Of a stretch of 34,649 nucleotides of DNA, positions 21,901-28,338 are shown piece after piece. The DNA is taken from the NCBI GenBank assembly GCA_937876695.1, contig CALFHW010000068.1, positions 1-34,649 on the forward strand, in the 5' to 3' direction. Numbering within the stretch: the stretch's first letter is position 1; every line of letters begins with the position of its first letter. The translations under genes were made by a program, and so were the position numbers. The DNA comes from an uncultured bacterium. GTDB taxonomy: Bacteria; Patescibacteriota; Dojkabacteria; CALFHW01. Under the pieces are notes generated by a model. That model searched no databases and was not told where the DNA came from. It worked only from the letters and a program-made list of their open reading frames with translations.

Positions 21901-23764
21901 CGCTGCCGCTTTCCGCCTGGTTTTCCTCATTACCTTCCTCAATCATCTCCAGTCTGGCAATTAACGGCTTTAATTCAGCAATTTCTCCGAGGGAATCCAG
22001 CTCAAGTTCAGGCAGTTGCAGGCTCTTCCAGTCATCTCTGCCAACTTCTGGCCTCTCGATCTTCATGCCTAAGTAGCCACTTACATTCGCGGAGAATTCG
22101 GGTAAAAATGGCGCTAACAGCCTAGCGATATTTGCAGCTAGATAAAGCATGCCAGCCATCTGCACTTGCGCGCCCGCGCGATCAGTTTTGACCACCGTCC
22201 AGATTTGGCTGTCGTTGAAGTACTTATTGGCGAAGCTGCCCAGCTCGGTCACTACACTGAGCGCCTTAGCGAACTTACACTCTTCTAGTAGCTGGGCTGT
22301 ATCTGCAAAGGCTTTATCAACATGTGAAATCACTTCGGAGTCAATCGTTAGTTCTGAGAATTTCTTTTCTGACTGCGCGAGCGCAAATTGTTTATTCCAA
22401 AATACTAAGCTGCGGTTCACGAAGTTGCCTAAATTTGCCAGGAGCTCGGAGTTATTGGCATCCATGAACTCCTGCATTGTGAAGTCGTAGTCTTTGTTTT
22501 CTGGCATGCGCGAAATCAAGAAGAACCTGGAGGCATCGCTGCCGTATTCTTCAAAGAACTTTTTGGTGTCGATGATATTGCCTGTGCTTTTAGAAAATTT
22601 CGCGCCTTTAAGGTTCAAGTACTGGTTGGCTGCTAGGATATCTGGGGTATTGAAGCTCACGCCCAATGCCTGACTAAGGCCTAGTAGCATGGCCGTCCAA
22701 ATTACAGAATGAAATGGGATGTTGTCTTTGCCCATGAAGTAGTATGATTTTGCTTGACCAGCGAGCCAATAGCTCTGCCAATCAAGGCTTTGGCCGGCGT
22801 AGGTATCTGAAATATTGTCTTCACCTCTAGCCAAAGCCTCCACTGCTGGAATTAAAGCGGCTTCATCGATTGCCAGCGGCGAAATTTCAAGACTACTAGC
22901 TGAGGCAATTGCTTTGTGCTTGCCTAGCATTGACAGCGCCACGCTAGCAGATAGATATCCCGTCACCGCCTCGAACCAAACATACGTCACCTTACCCTCT
23001 TCTCTTTCGATCTCGTAGCCAACAGGCAGCGCCACTCCATACCCTTCCATGTCGCGGGTAATGGCCCTGGGCATCAGTCCTTCCGCCAGCCAAGCCTGGG
23101 TAGTTGCCTGCACATGCTTACGCCAAATTTTGAAGTCTGCATTATCCGCATAGTGCTTTTCTAGTAGAGGTTGCAACTTCGCTAGGTCCAGGAAGTAATT
23201 GGTGGAGACCCTTTTGACCAGTTCCTCATCCCCAAAAATGGAATAGGGATTTACTAACTCATCAGGGGTAAGCGCATGACCGCAATTGTCACACTGATCG
23301 CCCCTGGCCTTTTCAAAGCCGCAAAATGGGCAAGTGCCTTCGATATACCTATCGAGCAGGAACTTATGCTCCTTTTCGGACCAGAACTGCTCGGTTTTCT
23401 GCTTGATGATATAGCCCGCCTTGTCGAGTGTAGTGAATACCTGTTGGACAACTTGTGCGTGAATCTCGGTGGCAGTGTGTGTATACAGACTATATTCAAG
23501 TCCCAACTGCTGCATAACTGCCATATGCCTTTTGTGCTGCATCAGAGCATAATCTTGTGGCGCAACTCCATCCTTCCAAGCTTTGACAGCCACTGGAGTG
23601 CCGTGCATATCACTTCCACTGACCATGATGACGTCTCGGCCGCGTAGACGCTGGAATTTATTCATCACGTCGGCTGGTAATAAGTAACCAGCGGGGTGTC
23701 CTAAATGCAAGTCGCCATTGGCGTATGGCCAAGCTACTGCGATGATAATTTTCTGCTGACTCAT
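21884..23764 (-). CDS. metG: Methionyl-tRNA synthetase
   Basis: This 626-residue class I synthetase charges initiator and elongator tRNA-Met. HLGH is at residues 20-23 and the KFSKS loop at 389-393 (in GAKFSKSTGN). A zinc knuckle has CPFC (145-148) and CDNC (158-161). The core also shows YVWFEAVTGY and FMGKDNIPFH. A roughly 40-residue Ala/Leu-rich insertion (about 284-326) lies just before DWQSYW, where typical enzymes have a short loop. The C-terminal tRNA-binding dimerisation domain is absent. TATAAT lies five bases before the ATG, so the mRNA looks leaderless. It overlaps tatD downstream. Confidence 0.96.
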   Translation of the reverse strand: MSQQKIIIAVAWPYANGDLHLGHPAGYLLPADVMNKFQRLRGRDVIMVSGSDMHGTPVAVKAWKDGVAPQDYALMQHKRHMAVMQQLGLEYSLYTHTATEIHAQVVQQVFTTLDKAGYIIKQKTEQFWSEKEHKFLLDRYIEGTCPFCGFEKARGDQCDNCGHALTPDELVNPYSIFGDEELVKRVSTNYFLDLAKLQPLLEKHYADNADFKIWRKHVQATTQAWLAEGLMPRAITRDMEGYGVALPVGYEIEREEGKVTYVWFEAVTGYLSASVALSMLGKHKAIASASSLEISPLAIDEAALIPAVEALARGEDNISDTYAGQSLDWQSYWLAGQAKSYYFMGKDNIPFHSVIWTAMLLGLSQALGVSFNTPDILAANQYLNLKGAKFSKSTGNIIDTKKFFEEYGSDASRFFLISRMPENKDYDFTMQEFMDANNSELLANLGNFVNRSLVFWNKQFALAQSEKKFSELTIDSEVISHVDKAFADTAQLLEECKFAKALSVVTELGSFANKYFNDSQIWTVVKTDRAGAQVQMAGMLYLAANIARLLAPFLPEFSANVSGYLGMKIERPEVGRDDWKSLQLPELELDSLGEIAELKPLIARLEMIEEGNEENQAESGSDDQTS

Positions 23765-23769
23765 AGCTG

Positions 23770-23775
23770 ATTATA
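23770..23775 (-). promoter_or_regulatory. -10 box of metG (leaderless)
   Basis: TATAAT on minus, then CAGCT, then the ATG at 23764. The predicted transcription start is the A of the start codon. Confidence 0.6.
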
Positions 23776-23805
23776 ACCTAGAATCTAATCAAGGCAGTAA
23801 TAGTT

Positions 23806-24333
23806 TTATGGTTTTGGGCCAGACTTATCTTCTGGAGTGATCTGCTTTTCTTTAGCAACCCGTTTATTTCCCATACCGCTGATCACTACCTCTAGAATCA
23901 ACGCTATTATCAAAACGGACATTAATACCACTAATTGTAAATAGTTGAGTACAGCCAAGCCATAGATCAGAAGTAGCACTGCCGCCCAAAACAGAGCACG
24001 TCTCAATGCTAGGCGATAATTGGGAGGCATGTAAAATTTCCTGAAAAACAGCTTATCTATGAGCAAATGAGCTGCTCCTACAGTACCAGTCACTACCGCG
24101 CCGATACCCGCGCCCACAGCCAGCACACTGCGAAAATCCAGATAGCTAGTTAGTAGCCCTCTGCGGTAAAGCTCCAATAAAAGAGCCGTAGCCTGAGTCT
24201 GAGTTTCTATCTCCCTCTGCTCCAGGAGCATTGCCAATGCCTGCCAGTCTAGTAGAGGCAGCTGGCTAAAACTGTAGAACAGCAAAAATGCTCCTAGCAA
24301 AGCTAGGAGCATATAAAGTACGACATATCTCAC
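23806..24333 (-). CDS. Small membrane protein, 175 aa, function unknown
   Basis: Not recognised. Four hydrophobic segments are visible: about 3-24, 67-90 (GAGIGAVVTGTVGAAHLL), and a pair at 108-150 (FWAAVLLLIYGLAVL and VVLMSVLIIALILEVVI), followed by a short basic, Pro-ending tail. Starts are GTG 24333 or ATG 24312; the frame and first helix favour GTG. A perfect 11-bp inverted repeat followed by T's lies inside codons 8-16. The gene is 18 bases behind the DsbA-like gene, suggesting joint transcription with possible partial termination. A membrane partner of the oxidoreductase is possible but not shown. Confidence 0.6.
   Translation of the reverse strand: MRYVVLYMLLALLGAFLLFYSFSQLPLLDWQALAMLLEQREIETQTQATALLLELYRRGLLTSYLDFRSVLAVGAGIGAVVTGTVGAAHLLIDKLFFRKFYMPPNYRLALRRALFWAAVLLLIYGLAVLNYLQLVVLMSVLIIALILEVVISGMGNKRVAKEKQITPEDKSGPKP
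24283..24312 (-). terminator. Terminator-like hairpin inside the start of the small membrane protein gene
   Basis: Arms 24288-24298 and 24302-24312 (ATGCTCCTAGC and its reverse complement) form a perfect 11-bp stem with a 3-base loop. On the minus strand it is followed by a short run of T's. It lies about 40 bases after the DsbA-like stop codon. It may end or attenuate that transcript although it is also coding sequence. Confidence 0.5.
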
Positions 24334-24351
24334 CGGGCAGGCTTTTTAATG

Positions 24352-25299
24352 TTAGTTAGTCACCTTAAAAATCAAGTCGTGCATTTCAAAGTACTTGTTT
24401 TGTTCACCTGCACATCTGACTGCATTTGCAGCTTTTCGTGCGCTAGGGTGGATACTCTCCAGTGGGAAGTCTCTGAAGATAAATAGCATCTCACCTGGTT
24501 CTACAAAGCTAGCTTTTAAGCCAACTAGAGGTCCAGCTGCAAATCTCTGGCAGTAAGGACATTCATAGTCGCTGAATTCCATCAGCACTGCCTTTGCACT
24601 TTCCGAACCCTGCATAACACCCTCACCGTATTTGTATTCCTGTACCTTTAGATCATTCGCAGTCTGCGCTTTACGCTCAGCCATGCCGGCAGCGATGCTA
24701 GCGTCAAGAGTTGCACCTGATTGGCCCTGCTGTACATAGAAGTCTCGCAGCTGAGTCTCATAGGTTCCGAGTTCAGCGTTTTGTTTGTTTGTCCAGAAAG
24801 TCACTGCCTTATCAATTCCACCCTCTTTGATAGCTGCAATCATCTGTCTGACATCATCCTCAGTGATGGATGGACCTACAGCAAAACCACGCATTTTGTC
24901 GCCTTGATTCTCACCGAAATAGATAGAAGGAGTGCCTTGTACGCCGATCTCATTGCCATAGGCGATCTCTTCTGCAACTACGCTATCGTAAGTTTTATTG
25001 TCGACACACTTCTGGAAATCTCCCTCATTGATACCTAAACTCTTGGCATTGGCTACCAAACACCCCTTGGATAATGGTGTCGCCTCGTCGCACTCCAGAG
25101 CCTGTACCACTCCGGTTCCTCCGCCTAAACCTGCGTCCCTTAGACCTAGATAAATACTCAGAGAAATTGGAACTGAGATAATAATTGCGCTTAATACTAG
25201 AGCTAGAGGCATGAGGAGGCTCTTGAGGTCGATTTCCAATTCCATAGGCTTACTTTCCTTCACTACCTTGCTAACTGATTTGTTTTCTTTGTCTGACAT
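24352..25299 (-). CDS. DsbA-like thiol oxidoreductase with apparently permuted halves
   Basis: From ATG 25299 this is a 315-residue protein: cytoplasmic tail, one membrane helix (about 29-52), then two DsbA halves in reversed order. First comes a segment resembling the C-terminal half of DsbA (about 80-160): ANAKSLGINEGDFQKCVDN, a GV-GTPSIYFG cis-proline motif (122-125) and a final helix. A polar helical linker (about 165-220) follows. The N-terminal half comes last: LMEFSDYECPYCQRF with the CPYC active site at 247-250, FRDFPLESIHP, and RCAGEQNKYFEMHDLIF, ending right where DsbA normally enters its second half. It should form disulfides outside the membrane. A TTG at 25314 is an alternative start. 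The permutation is read from motif order; no cis-Pro motif follows the CPYC part. Confidence 0.8.
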   Translation of the reverse strand: MSDKENKSVSKVVKESKPMELEIDLKSLLMPLALVLSAIIISVPISLSIYLGLRDAGLGGGTGVVQALECDEATPLSKGCLVANAKSLGINEGDFQKCVDNKTYDSVVAEEIAYGNEIGVQGTPSIYFGENQGDKMRGFAVGPSITEDDVRQMIAAIKEGGIDKAVTFWTNKQNAELGTYETQLRDFYVQQGQSGATLDASIAAGMAERKAQTANDLKVQEYKYGEGVMQGSESAKAVLMEFSDYECPYCQRFAAGPLVGLKASFVEPGEMLFIFRDFPLESIHPSARKAANAVRCAGEQNKYFEMHDLIFKVTN

Positions 25300-25373
25300 T
25301 TGTATTTGGATCAAATTAATTTAGTCTGCATAATAAGTCTAGCATGCCTCGGTAGTTTTCTGCTACCTGATTC

Positions 25374-26312
25374 TTACAGCTCTCTGTAGAACTTCTGCAT
25401 CAACAAACTGTCGTGTTCTAGGTTTGGGCTCTCGCAGACCATGTAGCCACCGACTTTATACTCTTTAAGGACCTTCAGTAGCGCGCGCCAATCTTGTTTG
25501 CCGCCGCCGAGGCGGTTTTTGGTCACTAGCTCCGCGTAGTGCGGCTCCATATCAGGTAGATCAATCCCGTGGTCTTTGTAGGCGGCAAAACTATCCAAGA
25601 AAGTCAGGTGGTTACGCTCTCCCTTGGCAGAGAATTCTATGGCAGACATATGCATATGCAGGTTCTGTAGGTAACTCTCGCCTAATTTCTGACCAATTGT
25701 GTCAAACATCTGCTTGAAGTCAGCCTCTTCCGCAAACGCGCCGTTTTGACGTGCATGGTTGTGGGCAAAATCAATGCAAAAGGCAAAGCGCGGTTGTTTC
25801 TTAGGATCATCAAGACGCTTAATTAGCGCGATTAGCTCTTCTAAATCGCCGAACTGGCTACCTTTACCCGTGAGCTCTGGCGCAATCACAATCTCGCAGC
25901 CCGTGAGCTGCTCTCCCGCCTTTTGTAACTCAGCTACGATGTTATCGAAGACGACCTGCTTATCTTGCCCTGTGTAGAAACCCGCGTGGAAGGTGATGGA
26001 TTTTGCCCCAGCCATACTGCCAACTCTAGCTGCTTTTTCCAATCTCTGCATACTGGCTGCGCGCTTTTGCGCCTCGCCACTAGCAAAATTCGTATAGTAT
26101 GAGCCGTGAACTGACATTGTCACATCGTGCTGTTGGGCAAACTCTTTGACCTCAGGAGCGTCAGCTTCCTTCAAAAACACCGAATACACAAATTCAAGCT
26201 CCATATGTTGCAATCCCAACTCTTCCAATCTGAGGATACCCTCTTTAGTATTGCGATTCTTGGTAGTTAATGGAATTCCTCCAGTGCCAAATCTAATTAA
26301 ATCTTGCGCCAT
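25374..26312 (-). CDS. TIM-barrel AP endonuclease 2-like protein (endonuclease IV relative)
   Basis: From ATG 26312 it encodes about 312 residues with a series of metal-site motifs typical of the AP endonuclease 2 / xylose isomerase-like fold: SVHGSYYTN, TFHAGFYTG, IAPELTGKG (Glu), FCIDFAHNH (Asp, His), NLHMHMS (His) and a C-terminal VCESP (Glu). These parallel the zinc ligands of endonuclease IV (Nfo), which incises abasic sites. Some Nfo motifs (HLNDS, RHEHIG) are replaced, so a sugar isomerase/epimerase role is an alternative. The frame can start at 26339, but the ATG at 26312 follows a TGTTATTAA box and gives the expected MAQDLIRFG start. It is just downstream of the 27576 gene on minus. 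Confidence 0.75.
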   Translation of the reverse strand: MAQDLIRFGTGGIPLTTKNRNTKEGILRLEELGLQHMELEFVYSVFLKEADAPEVKEFAQQHDVTMSVHGSYYTNFASGEAQKRAASMQRLEKAARVGSMAGAKSITFHAGFYTGQDKQVVFDNIVAELQKAGEQLTGCEIVIAPELTGKGSQFGDLEELIALIKRLDDPKKQPRFAFCIDFAHNHARQNGAFAEEADFKQMFDTIGQKLGESYLQNLHMHMSAIEFSAKGERNHLTFLDSFAAYKDHGIDLPDMEPHYAELVTKNRLGGGKQDWRALLKVLKEYKVGGYMVCESPNLEHDSLLMQKFYREL

Positions 26313-26316
26313 TTTT

Positions 26317-27576
26317 TTAGTTAATAACAAATAAATCACAACTATAGCCTAACTCGCACACTGGTAACGGTAACCTGGTCAATTGTCCCTGTTGTAGGGA
26401 ATAAAGCTCGCTTTGGCTGCGCTGGATATCAGTTAACTTGAGAATATCTGCGCCTTCGTGCCTGCCGACAAGTTCTACACTATCAACTAGCGGTAACTGG
26501 ATATAACTGGAGGTTGGCTGCGTTTGTCCAGTAGCTGAGCCCGCTGCGTCACTTGTTGTTTCAGTCAAGCTAACCAACCTCTTATACCTACTCTGTTGGT
26601 CTTCTTCCAGAAATATTGTCCCTGTCAAAGCAGTCAGACGGTGGTTCTTAGGAGCAGCATAGACTGCAGTTGGTTGGCCTGGGATGGGAGTGCTACCAGC
26701 TATATTAGGAATAGATGTATCGGTTGGGCCGCCGGCAATGGTGATATAGGCGTCCACATCAGGTAACCCGCCTGGGAAACTCACTGGAGCGGGCCTGAAT
26801 ACTTCATATACCTTGTATTTCCCAGAGGCGCTTCCGTAAAGACCCGGGCATTCTATTTTTTTTAGAGTTGCAGATTGCGCGCTTGATATTTGACCGGCTG
26901 CTTGGGAGTTCTCTCCCTGCTCAGCCACAAAACACTCTCCTTTGAGGCTTTTAAACACCACCACACTTCCCTGCAAACCCCAAATATATTCATCGCCGCT
27001 TGTCTGCACCGTTCCTAGCGATTCCACGATCCCTTGTTTGTCGATTTTTAACAGCTTATAGCTGTCGAGTTGACCTACACCGGTATTTTCCACCATGGCA
27101 TACACATAGCCACCGCCTTGACCATAGACGCTCCGCAATCGCCCTGTAGTCTGATACAGAGTCCTGGTAGTACCGATAATATGGTGTACCTGTAAACTAT
27201 CACCTTCGATCCGTCTTTCAATATATGCAAACTCCTCAGTAGTCAGCCTCGCCATCTGAGTTGAAGCTGGTAGCGGTAAGTTAGCCTGAGTAAACCCAAA
27301 TCTAGTCTTGTACTCTGTATAGTTTTGAAATGAAAGCAATTTGATCTGACCGCCTCTCGTAACAGCAGTAAATAAAGGGTTGTCGATTAATTCCAATGGC
27401 ACAATTACCTGGGATAGTTGCTGATCCTGGCCAGCCTGGCTGCTACTGAACCTGCCTAATACCTGCCCGTCGGTGTTGTCGGCGATTGTCCACACTGCCG
27501 TAAGTACCAGCGCCGAACCCACAATCAACACCACATTAGCTAGTAACAGATTTTTGATAAATTGAGACTTGGTCAC
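26317..27576 (-). CDS. Exported membrane-anchored protein, possibly beta-propeller-like
   Basis: Function not recognised. From GTG 27576 it encodes about 419 residues: a short basic start, one membrane helix (about 8-30), then a large extracytoplasmic part rich in beta strands, with Gly-Tyr-Val blocks (GGGYVYAMVEN, SYKLLKIDKQG, YIWGLQGSVVVF) that resemble repeating blades. Cys residues are few. GTG is chosen over the upstream TTG (27591) because TACAAT lies six bases before it, the leaderless spacing used by many genes here. It runs divergently from rpmH. The 3' end, where the downstream gene's promoter lies, is within 5 bases of that gene's start. Confidence 0.65.
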   Translation of the reverse strand: MTKSQFIKNLLLANVVLIVGSALVLTAVWTIADNTDGQVLGRFSSSQAGQDQQLSQVIVPLELIDNPLFTAVTRGGQIKLLSFQNYTEYKTRFGFTQANLPLPASTQMARLTTEEFAYIERRIEGDSLQVHHIIGTTRTLYQTTGRLRSVYGQGGGYVYAMVENTGVGQLDSYKLLKIDKQGIVESLGTVQTSGDEYIWGLQGSVVVFKSLKGECFVAEQGENSQAAGQISSAQSATLKKIECPGLYGSASGKYKVYEVFRPAPVSFPGGLPDVDAYITIAGGPTDTSIPNIAGSTPIPGQPTAVYAAPKNHRLTALTGTIFLEEDQQSRYKRLVSLTETTSDAAGSATGQTQPTSSYIQLPLVDSVELVGRHEGADILKLTDIQRSQSELYSLQQGQLTRLPLPVCELGYSCDLFVIN

Positions 27577-27582
27577 ACTACT

Positions 27583-27588
27583 ATTGTA
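27583..27588 (-). promoter_or_regulatory. -10 box for GTG 27576 (leaderless)
   Basis: TACAAT on minus, followed by AGTAGT and the GTG. The position of this box decides the start codon of the gene. Confidence 0.5.
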
Positions 27589-27631
27589 CAATCATTATCC
27601 TAGAATCACTATGAAAAATCGCCTTCGCCAT

Positions 27632-27660
27632 TTGGCACTAGCGCGGGTTTATGGTATCAT
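27632..27660 (+). promoter_or_regulatory. rpmH-rnpA promoter
   Basis: TTGGCA (27632-27637), 17-base spacer, then extended -10 TGGTATCAT (27652-27660). The ATG of rpmH at 27667 lies seven bases after the -10 box. This is the most complete promoter in the window and supports leaderless transcription. Confidence 0.75.
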
Positions 27661-27666
27661 CTATGC

Positions 27667-27855
27667 ATGCCTAAACGCACGTATCAACCATCAAAAACTA
27701 GACGTATTAAGAGACTTGGATTCAGAGCCCGTATCGCTACTGTAGGAGGCCGCAATGTATTGCGCAGCCGCAGAGCCAAAGGCAGACATGAGCTCACAGT
27801 TTCTGACGAAATTCGCACCGACAAAGATAAGCGTATTAGCCGCAGACGTAAGTAG
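27667..27855 (+). CDS. rpmH: Ribosomal protein bL34
   Basis: This 62-residue basic protein has the L34 pattern: [22 protein letters not shown], a Gly-Arg turn ([20 protein letters not shown]) and a C-terminus of about 16 extra charged residues beyond the usual 44-47. It is a component of the large ribosomal subunit, close to domain I of 23S rRNA. It is cotranscribed with rnpA, which begins four bases after its TAG stop. The usual neighbour dnaA is not in the window. Confidence 0.95.
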   Translation: MPKRTYQPSKTRRIKRLGFRARIATVGGRNVLRSRRAKGRHELTVSDEIRTDKDKRISRRRK

Positions 27856-27858
27856 TAA

Positions 27859-28317
27859 GTGTTTCCTAAGTCACTGCGCATCAAAAAATCCTCAGATTTC
27901 AAACTATTATTTACCAAAGGTAAATCTTTGCATAGCCCGCAGCTAAAGCTGCAAGTGCTTTATGGGGGCATGTTGGGTGTTACTGCCAATCTACCCACCA
28001 AATATGCCGTCATCACTCCTAAAGGCGTGGGCAAAGCCCACGACCGCAACCGCATTCGCAGGCAGCTACTTGCTCAGCTAAGGGCCTGGCACGAGGAGCG
28101 TTATGGGAAGATTGGTAAAGCTGGTAACGGCGCAACTACTGAAAGTACATCCATTCACACTAACGGGCCTAGAGATGTAACGACCATCAAAACAACGCCT
28201 GTCGTTAAACCTCAACCCCTCGTCATGCTAGCCGTTTACGTAAAGGCATCTATGGACAATTCAAATCAATTACAGGATCTTGGCGCCGAGTTGAGTCTGC
28301 TGTTAACAAAATTCTAG
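27859..28317 (+). CDS. rnpA: RNase P protein component
   Basis: The 152-residue protein begins with GTG, three bases after rpmH's stop. Diagnostic: LRIKKSSDFKLLFTKGKSL at the N-terminus and the conserved basic helix DRNRIRRQL (RNR motif), which binds the 5' leader of pre-tRNA and the RNase P RNA. The region after it (about 95-130) has an unusual Thr/Asn/Gly-rich insertion before the last strand (LVMLAVYVK). The protein supports 5' maturation of tRNAs, and in this window of the tmRNA as well. yidC does not follow as in many bacteria; a convergent gene does. Confidence 0.9.
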   Translation: MFPKSLRIKKSSDFKLLFTKGKSLHSPQLKLQVLYGGMLGVTANLPTKYAVITPKGVGKAHDRNRIRRQLLAQLRAWHEERYGKIGKAGNGATTESTSIHTNGPRDVTTIKTTPVVKPQPLVMLAVYVKASMDNSNQLQDLGAELSLLLTKF

Positions 28318-28338
28318 CATCAGGCCTAGTTTTGCATA

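Noticed and set aside
24352..25299. DsbA-like gene read as a simple C-terminal truncation
   Set aside because: The missing half is present upstream in the same protein, so permutation explains it better than loss.
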